Source of the DNA: Massilia sp. UBA2604
GTDB lineage: Bacteria; Pseudomonadota; Gammaproteobacteria; Burkholderiales; Burkholderiaceae_D
NCBI GenBank assembly: GCA_002339265.1
Contig: DDKG01000115.1
Location: forward strand, 1 to 30,099
Direction: 5' to 3'
Length of the DNA: 30,099 nucleotides
The position numbers and the translations under genes are program-made. Shown one piece after another: positions 9,475 through 16,085 of the stretch. Position 1 is the stretch's first letter. Every line of letters begins with the position of its first letter. The notes under the pieces were generated by a model that saw nothing but the letters and a program-made list of their open reading frames with translations, made no database searches and was not told the origin of the DNA.

Positions 9475-10546
9475 ACGAGCCCATGGCGCTCGAACCCGAG
9501 CCCGAGCTGCCACCCAGGCCCAGCGCAGGATCAGCCGAGGCAGACTGGCCGCGCGAGAAGATGCGCACGCCGCTGCGTTGCTTGTCCAGGCTGGAACCGC
9601 TGCCCGACAGCGAGCCGCTCAAGTTGTCGCGCTGCAGCGAATCGCTGCGGACCGAACCTTCCAGGGCCGAACCCTGGACCGAACCCGTATTGCTCAACGA
9701 CGAACCGGTTGCGGCCGCGCCGAGCGAGCTGCCGGCCATCGGGCTGGCGCCGGCGGCCGGGGCGCTTGAGCCCAGATTGGCGCCCTGATTGGCAATGCGG
9801 TCGTTGTCCAGCTGCGCGCTGCCGGCCGACAGGCCGCCCTGCTTGCTGCTGTCCAGCGGTGCGTTCTGTACCGGATCGTCGCGCAGGGTCGAGCTCTGCA
9901 GCGAGGTGCCGCCGGTGGCGGTCAGGCCGCTGGCGCCCAGCGATTCCTGGTGGGTGCCGCCCACGGTCTGGCCCTGGTTCAGCGTACCTTGCTGGAACAG
10001 TTCACGATCACCCGGATTGTCGAGCTTGGGCGTCGGCGCCGCCTGGGCGTTGCCGAGCGAGCCGGACTGGGTCGACATCGACGACGATTGTTGCAGGCCG
10101 CTGCTGCTGCCCATGCGCATGGCGCCGGCGCTCATGCCGCTGGTTGCGAGGTCCGGCGTGCCGGTGGCGTTCTCGTCGATGTCGGTCGGGCCGTAGCGTT
10201 CGACGATGTCGGCGCCGCGCTCGACTTCCGGCAGCGAGTCGGCGACCAGGGTCAGCACGTGGTGGCCGCGGGTCACGGCGCCTTCGTAGCGGCTCACATG
10301 TTCCGCATTATCCGAGCCAAACAGGTCGCTGAAGAAATTCTTGATGCTGGCAGTGATGCCGGTGTCACCGTCGGCGCTGCGTTCGGTGTCCAGGTCGGAA
10401 CGGCCGGTCACGCTGTCGGTCTGGCCGGTCGGATCGGCGTTGGACAGGCGGACGTCGGTACGGGTAAAGCCCGAGGACAGCAGTTCGTTCATCGCGTTCT
10501 GCGCATCGGTGCGGTTGTCGAACACCGCGACAAGTGTATGTTGCAT
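8411..10546 (-). CDS. Stress-type protein: 17M-like domain, low-complexity linker and four C-terminal repeats
   Basis: A 711-residue protein starting at ATG 10546 behind a strong GGAGG. Residues 1 to about 125 resemble the general stress protein 17M domain (HTLVAVFDNRTDAQNAMNEL opening). About 130-355 is Ser/Gly/Gln-rich low complexity with no predicted fold. From about 358 to the end there are four repeats of 80-95 residues (about 358-445, 446-540, 541-627, 628-711). Each follows the scheme YYRNH.., TYG or TYA, Y.PAY.YGSE, W..(V/I)E..LR..WD.R, then W(E)(K/R)(M/V)K.AVR.GW(D/E)RM and an acidic DDDD spacer. No signal peptide or membrane segment. Similar repeat units occur in uncharacterised bacterial stress proteins. 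Function unknown; a role in desiccation or oxidative stress is only inferred from the N-terminal domain. Confidence 0.85.
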   Translation of the reverse strand: MQHTLVAVFDNRTDAQNAMNELLSSGFTRTDVRLSNADPTGQTDSVTGRSDLDTERSADGDTGITASIKNFFSDLFGSDNAEHVSRYEGAVTRGHHVLTLVADSLPEVERGADIVERYGPTDIDENATGTPDLATSGMSAGAMRMGSSSGLQQSSSMSTQSGSLGNAQAAPTPKLDNPGDRELFQQGTLNQGQTVGGTHQESLGASGLTATGGTSLQSSTLRDDPVQNAPLDSSKQGGLSAGSAQLDNDRIANQGANLGSSAPAAGASPMAGSSLGAAATGSSLSNTGSVQGSALEGSVRSDSLQRDNLSGSLSGSGSSLDKQRSGVRIFSRGQSASADPALGLGGSSGSGSSAMGSYDDDTYYRNHFNTTYGATGASYDDYLPAYSYGSEAARSGRYTNRAWDDIETDLRSDWDSRYATGGEPSTWEKMKAAVRHGWERMTRDDDDDLYRSHYDSTYASSGTKFEELKPAYAYGSEMRRSELYRNQPWDDVEGSLRTGWDNRIDGTRDFSTTGSDTSEPSAWERVKNAVRHGWDRMTDDNDDDVYYRNHWNSTYGAAGGSYDEYRPAYTYGSEMARNDQYRGRSWDSVETDLRSDWDTRYPAKDGGPSTWEKMKSAVRRGWDRMTDDDDDVYYRNHWNSVYGAGGGAYDEYRPAYSYGSEMALNDKYRGRPWNDVETDLRTDWDTRYPGEQSTWEKMKSAVRHGWDRMMR

Positions 10547-10769
10547 GGTCGTTCCTCCGAAAAATGGTGGTACTGGCGCCGGCGGCGAGACTGCCGCTCG
10601 TTTGCGCTTTGTTGTCAAGATTACTCCAATACTGCTGGGGCTCGCGCACCATTGACCGTTGGAAAATATGCGTCAGCGCAGGGCGAAATCGGGCATCGGA
10701 CGATGTCCAGGTAGTTGCGTAGGAGCAGGATGACAGGAGGAAGAATGCCGGCCAGTTCCAGCATGGGCG

Positions 10770-10789
10770 GCGCACCGGAACCGGTGCGC
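10770..10789 (-). terminator. Candidate stem-loop terminator downstream of the small acidic protein gene
   Basis: A perfect 8-bp GC stem with a GAAC (or GTTC) tetraloop begins 21 bases past the stop of the 87-residue gene. No T-run follows on the minus strand, so if it terminates it is weak or factor-dependent. The same 263-bp gap (10547-10809) also contains the upstream region of the stress-protein gene, where I found no clear promoter. Confidence 0.35.
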
Positions 10790-10809
10790 GCGGTGTTCTT
10801 GCAGGTGTG

Positions 10810-11073
10810 TCAGGCGAACGGATTGTCGATGATCTTGACCTCCGGCGGCGGCAGCTCGTCCGGCAGTTCGCGCGCCTCGAGCGCGGCCACGATGTCGCCC
10901 AGCAGCGCGTGCAGGCGACGCGCCCGTTCCAGGCCCGGCAGGTCGGCGGTCAGGTCGACGTCGCCCGAGATCGTGATGCGGTCGACGCGGTTTTCCAGCA
11001 TCAGGTCGCCGATGCCGGCGACGTCGGCCTCGTTGGCGAACGGGGTGAAGGTGGCGGGTTTCTTCTTGCTCAT
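10810..11073 (-). CDS. Small acidic conserved protein downstream of the endonuclease
   Basis: An 87-residue soluble protein with a basic start (MSKKKP), one predicted beta-hairpin (about 26-42, DRITISGDVDLTADL), a helix (about 46-67, ERARRLHALLGDIVAALEA) and an acidic Pro-rich tail. No signal peptide and no motif I recognise. It starts 9 bp after the endonuclease stop, with AAGGAA upstream, so the pair is one transcript. The size, acidity and position would suit a nuclease inhibitor, but this is context only; it may equally be an unrelated housekeeping protein. The protein is well behaved in codon use and is likely real. Confidence 0.75.
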   Translation of the reverse strand: MSKKKPATFTPFANEADVAGIGDLMLENRVDRITISGDVDLTADLPGLERARRLHALLGDIVAALEARELPDELPPPEVKIIDNPFA

Positions 11074-11082
11074 GGCGTTCCT

Positions 11083-11871
11083 TTACGATCGGTTCTTGCG
11101 CTGCTTGATCTTCGGCAGGCGCAGCATGCGTTCTTTCTGTTTCGCCGACAGCGACGGCAGCAATTCGATGCCGACGATACGCTCCAGCTCTGCCACCGGC
11201 ACCACATTGATCGGCGCGTCGGCGCGGTTTTCGGTGAACCAGGCCGCCGCCAGCTTCTGGCGCGGACTGTACACCACCTTGTACAGGTGGGTCGGCACGA
11301 TCACGTTGCCGACTTTCTTGAGGCTGGCGCCGAGGAAGGCCGGGCCGGTAATCACGTACAACTCCCCCTCCTTCTTCGCCATCGTGCGCACCGCGCCCTC
11401 GATCGGCGCCCAGATGTGGCGGTTATGCTCGCGATCCTGCGGCACCATATTGGCCAGCGAAAAACTCTCGCGCTGGGTGCGACGGTCGGGCATGTTCGCA
11501 TTCGGCGCCAGGTGGCCGCGGTCGAAACCGCTGCGCGCATAGTCCTTCAGCTCGGCGCGCTGGCCGCGCGGCAGGCGCCCCTCAGCGTGGAATTTGTCGT
11601 CGCGGTCCATGCCCTGGGCCCGCTTGAGGTTGTCGGCGCGCACATACTCGGCCGACCACAGCGGCGTGCGGGTCACGCCCGAATGCATGACGCCGAACAC
11701 GCCGTAGCACAGCTCGCGGGTGGCGGCGGCCAGCTTCTGGTTGTGGATTTCTGGCGGACGGCCGTCGAGGTAGTGGACCGGGCAACTGGCGGCCTGGGCC
11801 GCACCGGCGGTGAACAGGGCGCCGGCGACGGCGATGCGGGCGAGGAATCTGCCCAGGGTGGAGCGAAGCAT
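11083..11871 (-). CDS. Secreted DNA/RNA non-specific endonuclease (NUC1/NucA family)
   Basis: A 262-residue beta-beta-alpha-metal nuclease. A signal peptide covers 1-27 (cleavage after AAQA). The catalytic motif is DRGHLAPNA, with Asp117-Arg118-Gly119-His120; the general base His120 and the Mg-binding Asn150 (NMVPQDREHN, 141-150) are both present, so it should be active on DNA and RNA in the periplasm or outside. Length matches the mitochondrial EndoG/Serratia-type core with a short C-terminal Lys/Arg-rich tail (KQKERMLRLPKIKQRKNRS-like, last 20 residues) that could bind nucleic acid. An 87-residue gene follows 9 bp later. It could serve in phosphate scavenging, extracellular DNA turnover or competition. 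Confidence 0.93.
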   Translation of the reverse strand: MLRSTLGRFLARIAVAGALFTAGAAQAASCPVHYLDGRPPEIHNQKLAAATRELCYGVFGVMHSGVTRTPLWSAEYVRADNLKRAQGMDRDDKFHAEGRLPRGQRAELKDYARSGFDRGHLAPNANMPDRRTQRESFSLANMVPQDREHNRHIWAPIEGAVRTMAKKEGELYVITGPAFLGASLKKVGNVIVPTHLYKVVYSPRQKLAAAWFTENRADAPINVVPVAELERIVGIELLPSLSAKQKERMLRLPKIKQRKNRS

Positions 11872-11901
11872 GATTGAACGGCAATGGTGAAGAAAGCGGG
11901 C

Positions 11902-11922
11902 ATTTTAGCTGAGCAAGTGCTC
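11902..11922 (-). promoter_or_regulatory. Candidate -10 box and inverted repeat upstream of the endonuclease gene
   Basis: On the minus strand 11907-11902 reads TAAAAT (5 of 6 to TATAAT), 30 bases before the ATG. Just upstream, 11911-11922 is the inverted repeat GAGCA-AG-TGCTC, which would sit in the spacer of the promoter and so could be an operator. The -35 is not recognisable. Confidence 0.35.
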
Positions 11923-12065
11923 CTGAGCATTAACTTTGCATTGGACGGTGCATGCGGTGATACCTGCGGAGGCGCGCACGATTGCCTCAGCAATTCCACA
12001 CGGAATGTTCTAAAATTAACGCTTTCTCAATAAGATTTTCCATTTGGGAAACAAGTTCGCCAAGA

Positions 12066-12458
12066 ATGACTCACCCGCCAATCCCGGAAGATCTACGCCG
12101 TTTCGTGCTGACGAGCGTGCCCTCCGTACCCTTCCTGGAAGCCCTGCTGCTGCTGCGCGCCGATCCAACCCAGCAGTGGGAAAGCGCGATGCTGGCCAGC
12201 CGCTTGTACATCCGCGAGCGCGTGGCGGGCGAGTTGCTGTCCGATCTATGCACGGCGGGTATTGCGCAGCCCTGCGAGCCGCCTGCCTCCCACTGCTACC
12301 GCTACGATCCCGTCAACGAGGCCTTGCGCGAGCGGATCGACCGCCTGGCCGGCCTGTATGCGCGGCGGCTGGTGGACGTCACCCACCTGATCCACTCCAG
12401 CCTCGAGCGCCAGGCCCAGCAGTTCGCCGACGCCTTCCGCCTGCGCAAGGATGAATGA
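12066..12458 (+). CDS. Small winged-helix-like protein
   Basis: A 130-residue soluble protein. Residues about 10-85 look like a winged-helix unit (helices RRFVLTSVPSVPFLEALLLL, WESAMLASRLYI, ERVAGELLSDLCTAGIAQP with a loop-strand at HCYRYDP), followed by a long helix (about 90-127) that could dimerise. Start ATG 12066 was chosen over a TTG at 11982 because it matches the beginning of the fold; its Shine-Dalgarno is poor. A small inverted repeat, TTTCC-ATTTG-GGAAA (12037-12051), lies just upstream and could be its own operator. Two small membrane-protein genes follow on the same strand. I do not recognise a named family; DNA binding is an inference from the fold. Confidence 0.65.
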   Translation: MTHPPIPEDLRRFVLTSVPSVPFLEALLLLRADPTQQWESAMLASRLYIRERVAGELLSDLCTAGIAQPCEPPASHCYRYDPVNEALRERIDRLAGLYARRLVDVTHLIHSSLERQAQQFADAFRLRKDE

Positions 12459-12570
12459 GATGGGTAACCAACTGATCTGTATGCAATAAACTGAATTCAA
12501 TAATCAGTCGCAATGAGCGGGCGCCAGGCGCCGACAACAATAATGAGCATTACCTTCGGGACGATGTGAT

Positions 12571-12831
12571 ATGGGCGAAGTGATCTATACCCTCTGCATG
12601 CTGACCTCGCTGACGTGCGCGGTGCTGCTGTTCGCCGGCTACCGGCGCACGCGCCACCGCCTTCTGTTCTGGAGCGGCGCCTGCTTCACGGGCATGACCT
12701 TGAATAATTTTTTGCTGTTATTGGACAAGGTCGTATTCCCGACCCAGGTCGACTTGCTGCCGTGGCGCCTCGCCAGCGCGCTGGTGGCCTGCCTGCTCCT
12801 GCTGTACGGCCTGATCCACGAGAAGGAGTGA
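12571..12831 (+). CDS. Small three-helix membrane protein (DUF5985-like), first copy
   Basis: An 86-residue protein that is almost entirely membrane: helices at about 2-23, 33-52 and 65-83, with an RRTRHR positively charged loop after the first. It looks like the DUF5985 family of unknown function. The stop is 4 bp before the next ATG, and the two proteins share the pattern short helix, Arg-rich loop, aromatic helix (FWSGACF here, YFALSF in the next), so they are probably ancient paralogues that may form one complex. The Shine-Dalgarno is weak (GGGACG). There is a 112-bp gap to the preceding winged-helix gene. Confidence 0.75.
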   Translation: MGEVIYTLCMLTSLTCAVLLFAGYRRTRHRLLFWSGACFTGMTLNNFLLLLDKVVFPTQVDLLPWRLASALVACLLLLYGLIHEKE

Positions 12832-12835
12832 AGCG

Positions 12836-13105
12836 ATGAACCATATGCTGGCCGGCGCCATCGCCATGGCATCCATCACCATCGCCCTGTTCTTCTTACG
12901 CTTCTGGCGCGCCAGCGGCGACCGTTTCTTCCTGTATTTCGCCCTGTCGTTCGCAATCGAGGGGCTGCACCGCGTGTATGCGGTATTGCGCGACGGCGGC
13001 GGCGAGGATTCACCGCTGCACTACCTGATCAGGTTGCTGGCCTATGGCTTGATCTTGTGGGCCATCCTGGAAAAGAACCTGCCGCGCAAGAAGCGCGGAT
13101 CCTGA
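12836..13105 (+). CDS. Small three-helix membrane protein (DUF5985-like), second copy
   Basis: An 89-residue protein with three predicted helices (about 3-21, 30-47, 63-80), an Arg-containing loop after helix 1 (RFWRASGDR) and a Lys/Arg-rich cytoplasmic tail (NLPRKKRGS). GAAGGAG inside the end of the preceding gene provides its ribosome-binding site, so the two are translated from one mRNA. DUF5985-like pairs of this kind are seen in Burkholderiales near signalling genes; their function is not known to me. It lies two genes upstream of the hybrid kinase. Confidence 0.75.
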   Translation: MNHMLAGAIAMASITIALFFLRFWRASGDRFFLYFALSFAIEGLHRVYAVLRDGGGEDSPLHYLIRLLAYGLILWAILEKNLPRKKRGS

Positions 13106-13172
13106 GCCGTGCGCCTGGCGCAGGGGCGCTGCGCGATAATCGGGCCATGTCAAACACACCACAGAGGTCAAC

Positions 13173-13433
13173 ATGAGCACTCCCGATCAATCAGACCGCA
13201 AGCAGGACGCTCCGGTTCCCGCCGGGGGCCAGGACAACCGCTCAGACAATCTGTTGCCGGGCGAGGAAGGCGCAGAGGATGGCCGCTTCGACGTAGCCGA
13301 GGAAGTGAACCTCGACCAGCATTCCGACGAGGCGCGCCGCATCGGCCAGGCGCCTTCCCAGGGCATCGCCGACGCCGTTCCCGAAGCGCTGCGCACGCCG
13401 GTGCCCTCGCAGCAGGTGCCGGACAAGTCCTGA
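13173..13433 (+). CDS. Small hydrophilic, probably disordered protein
   Basis: An 86-residue protein rich in Asp, Glu, Gln, Ser and Pro, without hydrophobic core, signal peptide or recognisable domain. AGAGG lies 7 bases before ATG 13173, and codon use fits the genome, which favours a real gene. The composition recalls small stress-associated hydrophilic proteins but I cannot name a family. It ends 52 bp before the kinase promoter. Confidence 0.6.
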   Translation: MSTPDQSDRKQDAPVPAGGQDNRSDNLLPGEEGAEDGRFDVAEEVNLDQHSDEARRIGQAPSQGIADAVPEALRTPVPSQQVPDKS

Positions 13434-13484
13434 CCGGTGCGCCGGTGCGGGCGCGCGACGACGCACCGGAACAGCGCAAAATCG

Positions 13485-13513
13485 TTGACACGGCCCGGTC
13501 ACGCACTTAGATT
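13485..13513 (+). promoter_or_regulatory. Sigma-70 promoter of the hybrid kinase gene
   Basis: TTGACA (13485-13490, perfect -35), a 17-bp spacer and TAGATT (13508-13513, 4 of 6 to the -10). The predicted start of transcription falls at about 13520, at the first base of an ATAACC repeat, giving a leader of about 34 bases. This is the best promoter in the window and indicates that the kinase can be expressed independently of the preceding small genes. Confidence 0.7.
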
Positions 13514-13519
13514 GCCGAA

Positions 13520-13540
13520 ATAACCATAACCATAACCATA
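13520..13540 (+). repeat. Hexamer repeat ATAACC (3.5 copies) in the kinase leader
   Basis: Three and a half perfect copies of ATAACC lie between the predicted transcription start and the ATG at 13554. The leader contains no good Shine-Dalgarno, so this repeat is the main feature in front of the start codon. Confidence 0.85.
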
Positions 13541-13553
13541 TTTTCGGGCCACG

Positions 13554-15896
13554 ATGTCCCTGACTGACACTACACCGCACGCCAGCCACAGGAGCGTTCT
13601 CTTCATCTGCAAGCGCGCGATCGACGATCCGATCGTCAACCAGGTCTCGCGCGAGCTGGATCAGGCGATCGTCCGGGCCACCACGCAGGCCGACGGCCTG
13701 GAACAGGCGCGCATCGGCGATTACGCCCTGATCCTGGTCGGCTATTCGGGCGATGCCGAAGGCATGATCGACACCATCCGCGCGCTGCGCGCCAATCCGC
13801 GTTCCAGCCGTACGCCGATCGTCGCGCTCGGCCTGCCGCAACCCCTGCCCTTCCCCCAGGAATTGCTGTACGACGCCGGTGCGATCGCCGTACTCACCGA
13901 ACCGCTCTCCCCCACGATCCTGCGCGCCAAGGCGCGTTTCTACATCGAGGCCTTCAACAGCCAGGTCGAACGGCGCCGCGCGGAGACCGAACTGGAGCAA
14001 ACGCGCTCGCGCCTGGAGCGCATCGTCGAGGCCGCCGAATTGGGAATCTGGTCGTGGGACATAGGGGCCGACCGGGTCGAGGCGGACGCGCGCATGGCGG
14101 CGCTGTTCGGTGTGCCGCCGGAGCGGCGCCTTGACGCGCCGCTCTCCACTTACCTGGCGGCTTTTCATCCGGACGACATCGAACCGACCATGGCGCTGAT
14201 CAACTCGGCGATCGACGGCGAAGGCGCGTATGCCGCCACCTACCGCATCCGCGCCGCCGCCGGAGGCTGGCGCTGGATGATCGCGCGCGGCCACGTCGAG
14301 TACGACGACCATGGCGCGCCATGCGAGGTGCACGGGGTGGTCATGGACGCCACGCGCCAGCGCGAGGCCGAGCAGCAGCTGCGCGCCACCGAGGAGCGCT
14401 ACCGCACGGTGTTCGACTCGATCGACGAGGGCCTGTGCGTGATCGACATGATCCACGACGCCGAAGGCCATCCCTGCGACTACCTGTTCGTCGAGGCCAA
14501 CCCGGCCTTCGTCAAGCACACGGGCCTGGCCGACGCGGTGGGCAAGACGATCCGCCAGATGGTTCCCACGCACGAGCAGCACTGGTTCGACATCTACGGC
14601 CGGGTGGCGCAAACCGGCGAGGCGGTGCGCTTCGAGAACGAGGCGCAGGGCCTCAACCGCTGGTACGACGTGCATGCGACGCGGCTGGGGCCGCCCGAGC
14701 GGCGCCGGGTCGCGGTGCTGTTTACCGACATCACCGAACGGCGCGAATCCGAAGCCGCGCTGCGGCGCATGGCGGCCGACCTGTCCGAGGCCAACCGCCT
14801 CAAGACCGAGTTCCTGGCCACCCTGGCGCACGAACTGCGCAATCCGCTGGCGCCGATCCGCAGCGGCCTGCAGTTCATCCGCCGTTCGCCCGCCGACCGC
14901 GACGCCGTCAACCGGGTGCACGACATCATGGAGCGCCAGCTCGACCACCTGGTGAACCTGGTCGACGACCTGCTGGACGTGGCGCGCATCACGCGCGGCC
15001 AGGTCGAGCTGCGCCGCGAGCGGGTCGACCTGGCCACGATCCTGACGGCGGCGGTGGAGACCAGCATGCCGCTGATCGAGGCGGCGCGCCATGCTTTCGA
15101 CCAGCGCCTGCCGCAGGAAGACCTGATGCTCGAGGCCGATCCAACCCGCCTGACCCAGGTGGTGAGCAACCTGCTGAACAATGCGGCGCGCTATACGCCC
15201 AAGGGCGGGCACATCGTGCTGGAGGCCGGGCGCGATGGCGACGAGGCGGTGGTGACGGTGTCCGACAACGGCATCGGCATCGCACCCGAGGCGCTGGAAG
15301 ACGTGTTCCGCATGTTCACCCAGGTCGGCCAGGCCCAGCAACCGGGCTCCGGCGGGCTCGGCATCGGCCTGTCGCTGGTGCGCAGCCTGGTGGAGCTGCA
15401 CGGCGGCAGCGTGAGCGCGGCCAGCGCCGGCACCAATGCCGGCAGCGCCTTCACGGTGCGCCTGCCGCTGGCCGCCGGCGTCGCGCCGCAGCCGCACGAG
15501 GCCGGGCCGACCGCGGCGGATTCCGGGCTTGCGCCGCCAGGCCGCAGCGTGCTCGTGGTCGACGACAACCGCGACGCCGCCGAAACCCTGGCCGCGCTGC
15601 TGAACATGATGGGCCACCGCGCGCCGGTGGCCAACGACGGCCGCCAGGCGCTGCGCATGCTGCCCAGCCTGATGCCGGACGTGGTGTTTCTGGACCTGGG
15701 CATGCCGGGCATGTCGGGCTATGAAGTGGCCGCGGCGATCCGGGAGGACGCGCGCCTGGCGAACGTCAGGCTGGTGGCGCTGACGGGATGGGGTGGAGAA
15801 GCCGACCGCGCCAGGACCAGGGCGGCGGGGTTCGATGAGCACCTGACCAAGCCGGCGACGGTGGAGGCGATCGAGGACGTGCTCAGGAGGGTGTAG
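13554..15896 (+). CDS. Hybrid histidine kinase: pseudo-receiver, two PAS, HisKA, HATPase, receiver
   Basis: A 780-residue cytoplasmic protein. Residues about 13-133 follow a receiver fold, but the phospho-acceptor position is Gly63 (YALILVGY) and the conserved K-P near the end is E-P (LTEPLSP), so it cannot be phosphorylated normally. PAS 1 is at about 155-270 and PAS 2 at about 282-398 (ending DITERR). The kinase core has the H-box at His426 (LAHELRNPLAP), N-box near Asn542 (NLLNNAARYT), DNGIG (571-575) and GLGIGL (601-606). The C-terminal receiver has Asp670/671, the phospho-acceptor Asp714 (FLDLGMPG) and Lys767 (LTKP), all intact. It lacks membrane segments, so it senses an internal signal through PAS or the pseudo-receiver. 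Output partner not in the window. Confidence 0.93.
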   Translation: MSLTDTTPHASHRSVLFICKRAIDDPIVNQVSRELDQAIVRATTQADGLEQARIGDYALILVGYSGDAEGMIDTIRALRANPRSSRTPIVALGLPQPLPFPQELLYDAGAIAVLTEPLSPTILRAKARFYIEAFNSQVERRRAETELEQTRSRLERIVEAAELGIWSWDIGADRVEADARMAALFGVPPERRLDAPLSTYLAAFHPDDIEPTMALINSAIDGEGAYAATYRIRAAAGGWRWMIARGHVEYDDHGAPCEVHGVVMDATRQREAEQQLRATEERYRTVFDSIDEGLCVIDMIHDAEGHPCDYLFVEANPAFVKHTGLADAVGKTIRQMVPTHEQHWFDIYGRVAQTGEAVRFENEAQGLNRWYDVHATRLGPPERRRVAVLFTDITERRESEAALRRMAADLSEANRLKTEFLATLAHELRNPLAPIRSGLQFIRRSPADRDAVNRVHDIMERQLDHLVNLVDDLLDVARITRGQVELRRERVDLATILTAAVETSMPLIEAARHAFDQRLPQEDLMLEADPTRLTQVVSNLLNNAARYTPKGGHIVLEAGRDGDEAVVTVSDNGIGIAPEALEDVFRMFTQVGQAQQPGSGGLGIGLSLVRSLVELHGGSVSAASAGTNAGSAFTVRLPLAAGVAPQPHEAGPTAADSGLAPPGRSVLVVDDNRDAAETLAALLNMMGHRAPVANDGRQALRMLPSLMPDVVFLDLGMPGMSGYEVAAAIREDARLANVRLVALTGWGGEADRARTRAAGFDEHLTKPATVEAIEDVLRRV

Positions 15897-15941
15897 TGCT
15901 GACGTGATGCCGTGACTGCACGCTTTTCGTGTCGGCTTAAG

Positions 15942-16033
15942 CACGTCGTCCCCGCGAAGGCGGGGACCCAAGTACTGCCAGCGTCGTCGAAACGCTTGCA
16001 AACTTGGGTCCCCGCCTGCGCGGGGACGACGTG
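15942..16033. repeat. Palindromic intergenic element, copy B
   Basis: A 92-bp element with about 32-bp arms (15942-15973 and 16002-16033). The right arm is identical to that of copy A at 8251-8354 over 33 bases and the left arm differs only at its inner end, whereas the centres are unrelated. It lies between the convergent hybrid kinase and glycosyltransferase genes. Any reading frame drawn across it translates into the well-known spurious VPAKAGTQ-type sequence. Confidence 0.88.
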
Positions 16034-16085
16034 TCAGGTTATCAGGCCTGGTTTAAACGGGCCGATATGCTCAGCCCAACTCCAA

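Noticed and set aside
12520..12532. GGCGCC pair before the first DUF5985-like gene
   Set aside because: Stem is only five base pairs without a T-run; not distinguishable from background.
13242..16001. 919-codon open frame on the minus strand opposite the hybrid kinase
   Set aside because: Antisense shadow of a well-supported kinase gene; it has no recognisable domain, and its start lies inside the palindromic repeat.
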